Shown: piece by piece, positions 63,636-64,000 of the stretch
Numbering within the stretch: the stretch's first letter is position 1
Layout: every line of letters begins with the position of its first letter
Assembly (NCBI GenBank): GCA_006226595.1
Contig: SBGP01000098.1
Coordinates: forward strand, 1 to 64,000
Reading direction: 5' to 3'
Length of the DNA stretch: 64,000 nucleotides
Source: Deltaproteobacteria bacterium
Lineage (GTDB): Bacteria; Myxococcota_A; UBA796; GCA-2862545
Notes under the pieces: model-generated
What the model was told of the DNA's origin: nothing
What the model saw: the letters and a program-made list of their open reading frames with translations, nothing else
Databases searched by the model: none
Program-made: the position numbers and the translations under genes

Positions 63636-64000
63636 ATGGCAAGAAAGTCGACTGACCCGGCAAACGCCCCCCTGCCTCGCATCATCTCCTCCGACCTCGA
63701 CGACGCCGACTTCGGGGACGAGGACGACGAGGTCGTCGAGGTTCGAAGCCACGCGGAGGGCGGTGCCCCGCGCGCCCCGTGGGTTCCACCGACTCTCACC
63801 GAGGACGCGAGCGCGGCGGGCCCAGCGCCATCCGAGGACTCCCAGTCCACGCTGCGACCGGCGGACGAGAGCCAGCCGCCAGAAGAGGACGAGCCCGCAC
63901 CGAGCCGCCCCGTGGTCATCACACAGACCCGCGGCAGCAAGGCGAAGAAGGCGAAGGCTGCGCCAGCACCGGCTCCGGCTCCGACCGCAGCCGCCGCACC
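63636..64000 (+). CDS. N-terminal part of an acidic, disordered protein (runs off the window)
   Basis: An open frame from the ATG at 63636 to the window end, at least 121 residues. It is rich in Asp/Glu (SSDLDDADFGDEDDEVVEV), then Pro/Ser/Glu, then basic (TRGSKAKKAKA) and Ala/Pro repeats at the cut end, with no hydrophobic segment so far. Third-position GC fits a coding gene. Such N-termini often precede kinase, FHA or polar-localisation domains in myxobacteria, but the rest is not visible. Divergent from the phosphatase gene, 80 bases between starts. Confidence 0.6.
   Translation, partial: MARKSTDPANAPLPRIISSDLDDADFGDEDDEVVEVRSHAEGGAPRAPWVPPTLTEDASAAGPAPSEDSQSTLRPADESQPPEEDEPAPSRPVVITQTRGSKAKKAKAAPAPAPAPTAAAA

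Overview
The window is 64 kb of very GC-rich bacterial chromosome that reads like a myxobacterium-type organism (Myxococcota or a relative). This placement is an inference from gene content: lipoproteins built from MopE-type Asp/Cys repeats, a DUF1552 / DUF1587-1592-1588-1585 / cytochrome trio, a eukaryotic-type Ser/Thr kinase, a sigma54 enhancer-binding protein, an FAAL-polyketide synthase cluster and many small secreted proteins. Genes are packed tightly, often with ATGA or GTGA stop/start overlaps. No tRNA, rRNA, CRISPR array, prophage or insertion sequence was seen.

1-9.8 kb is mainly a run of minus-strand genes (flavin monooxygenase, asparaginase-II-like protein, 2-aminomuconate-semialdehyde dehydrogenase, hybrid histidine kinase, amidohydrolase, Smr protein, SDR). 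9.9-19.4 kb holds oligopeptidase B, a MopE-repeat lipoprotein, the DUF1552 trio, a LysR regulator and a lipoprotein. 19.4-24 kb is a TetR-headed ABC exporter operon with a LolA-like protein. 24-34.5 kb has a second aldehyde dehydrogenase, TonB-C proteins, a two-subunit 2-aminophenol-type dioxygenase whose alpha subunit is fused to a 2-aminomuconate deaminase domain, and a kynurenine formamidase. Together with the dehydrogenase at 5-6.6 kb these give most of an aminophenol/kynurenine meta-cleavage route. 34.5-43.9 kb is secreted and membrane proteins, a flap-type exonuclease, an esterase and a Ser/Thr kinase.

44.3-52.9 kb is a compact lipid/polyketide cluster: a fatty acyl-AMP ligase, a free acyl carrier protein and a single giant KS-AT-ACP-KR-DH protein ending in a PLP-dependent alpha-oxoamine synthase. 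It is predicted to activate a fatty acid, extend it once and release it by condensation with an amino acid as a sphingoid-like amino ketone. 53-60 kb has a lipoprotein, a ComEC-type metallo-hydrolase / DUF3006 / double-HhH ComEA-like trio, a beta-propeller-like protein, a TPR protein and a class III cyclase.

60.0-61.5 kb contains no credible protein gene but shows a striking arrangement on the minus strand. It has a near-perfect sigma54 (-24/-12) promoter, then about 1.25 kb of hairpin-rich sequence with several UUCG, CUUG and GNRA tetraloops in that orientation, and ends at a canonical intrinsic terminator. Directly upstream on the same strand is a sigma54 activator whose receiver domain has lost its phosphorylation residues. 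This looks like a large structured noncoding RNA with its own dedicated activator, and it is the most interesting candidate for an undescribed system here. The window ends inside an acidic, Pro/Ala-rich protein gene.
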